A stretch of DNA of 64,000 nt from R-RK-3 sp963842775 (GTDB lineage: Bacteria > Pseudomonadota > Alphaproteobacteria > Rhizobiales > Rhodomicrobiaceae), in the NCBI GenBank assembly GCA_963842775.1, contig CAWJHQ010000004.1, positions 264,272-328,271 on the forward strand, read 5' to 3'. The notes below the pieces were generated by a model. It saw only the letters and a list, made by a program, of their open reading frames with translations. It was not told the DNA's origin and ran no database searches. This document shows, piece by piece, positions 63,571-64,000 of the stretch (the stretch's first letter is position 1; each line of letters begins with the position of its first letter). A program made the position numbers and the translations under genes.

Positions 63571-64000
63571 ATGCACGTCTATTTGCGAGGCAGTCTTCAG
63601 CAGAAGCTGAGGCTGGTATCCGGCTTTGTGCTGTTTGCCTTTGCAACCGCCCACTTCCTCAATCACGCACTTGGATTGGTCAGCCTCGAAGCCATGCATG
63701 AGATGCAGCAGATGCGCACGGCTTTGACCCGATCCACCGTTGGAACCACCATTCTGGCCAGCAGCGCTGGCGACCATATTCGTTGGCGCTGTATAAGATC
63801 GCGCGGCGCGACACATGGCGGATGCCGCGCTGGGAAGCCATCCAGATCATCCTGGGCCTGGCGATACCGTTCTTTCTCTTCCCTCACATCATCAATACGC
63901 GCATCGCGCATCAGTTCTTCAACGTCCAGGACAGTTACCTCTACGAATTGATCCGTCTCTGGCCGGACAGCGCGGTTACCCAAAGCCTGCTGCTTCTTAT
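63571..64000 (+). CDS. Membrane protein N-terminus, possibly the sensor part of an adenylate cyclase (partial, frameshifted, runs off window)
   Basis: The N-terminus reads LRLVSGFVLFAFATAHFLNH, then ALGLVSLEAMHEMQQMRTAL, a membrane segment resembling the fumarate-reductase-type domain found at the N-terminus of some class III cyclases. Near 63765 the frame changes and continues LALYKIARRDTWRMPRWEA, then IILGLAIPFFLFPHIINTRI and YLYELIRLWPDSAVTQSL to the window end. Further domains lie outside. The cyclase link is by recall of similar architectures and is tentative. Confidence 0.5.

Noticed and set aside
1..64000. CRISPR arrays, tRNA genes, rRNA genes and insertion sequences
   Set aside because: No regularly spaced repeats with spacers, no recognisable cloverleaf or T-arm sequence, no transposase frames were found by reading; subtle ones could be missed without tools.

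Overview
The window is about 61-62% GC by eye and reads as a chromosomal segment of an alphaproteobacterium, most likely of the order Hyphomicrobiales. That placement is an inference from gene content: Ku/LigD end joining with two Ku genes, a TRAP transporter set, DUF1272, DUF4112, and MoxR/Bat genes. No rRNA, tRNA, CRISPR array or insertion sequence was recognised.

Layout. 1-3.3 kb holds housekeeping-type single genes: a pseudo-receiver/ATPase hybrid, an RlpA-like protein, DUF4112, DUF1272 and a rhodanese. 3.3-9.6 kb (minus strand) is the most unusual part. It is a five-gene cassette of a divergent sigma factor, a coupled 217-aa unknown protein, an IrrE-type metallopeptidase fused to a UvrD helicase and a Cas4/AddB-like C-terminal domain, a double-ubiquitin-like/E2 fusion, and a JAB/JAMM deubiquitinase-like gene. 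No E1 is visible. 10.1-17 kb (plus) is a MoxR-DUF58-BatA/B-TPR-TPR-BatD operon. 17-24.7 kb is a LacI-regulated uptake locus for a probable phosphorylated substrate (Gfo/Idh/MocA oxidoreductase, binding protein, fused permease, ATPase, inositol-monophosphatase-like enzyme). 24.7-30.1 kb is a sugar-acid locus (mutarotase, TRAP transporter, enolase-superfamily dehydratase, FadR-type regulator). 32.4-38.9 kb holds YCII, Ku, LigD, GST, a second Ku and DUF72. 39-52.7 kb carries surface and signalling genes: a beta-barrel protein, a giant DUF11/Cys-rich repeat protein, a class III cyclase, a caspase-fold/FGE protein, DUF4399 repeat proteins, an OmpA-like protein and a Crp/Fnr regulator. 52.9-60.4 kb is mostly unknown membrane and secreted proteins arranged as two divergent operons, next to a double-glycine leader peptide gene. 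60.5-64 kb holds an RpiR regulator, an SDR, a ribose-ABC remnant, a second leader-peptide gene and the start of a membrane protein, probably a cyclase.

Quality warning. More than 20 genes or gene segments that are otherwise well conserved change reading frame by single-base steps, often at homopolymers. The fused ABC permease needs five shifts and the DUF11 protein four. I treat most of these as probable sequencing indels, report each gene over its full span, and note where the frame changes.
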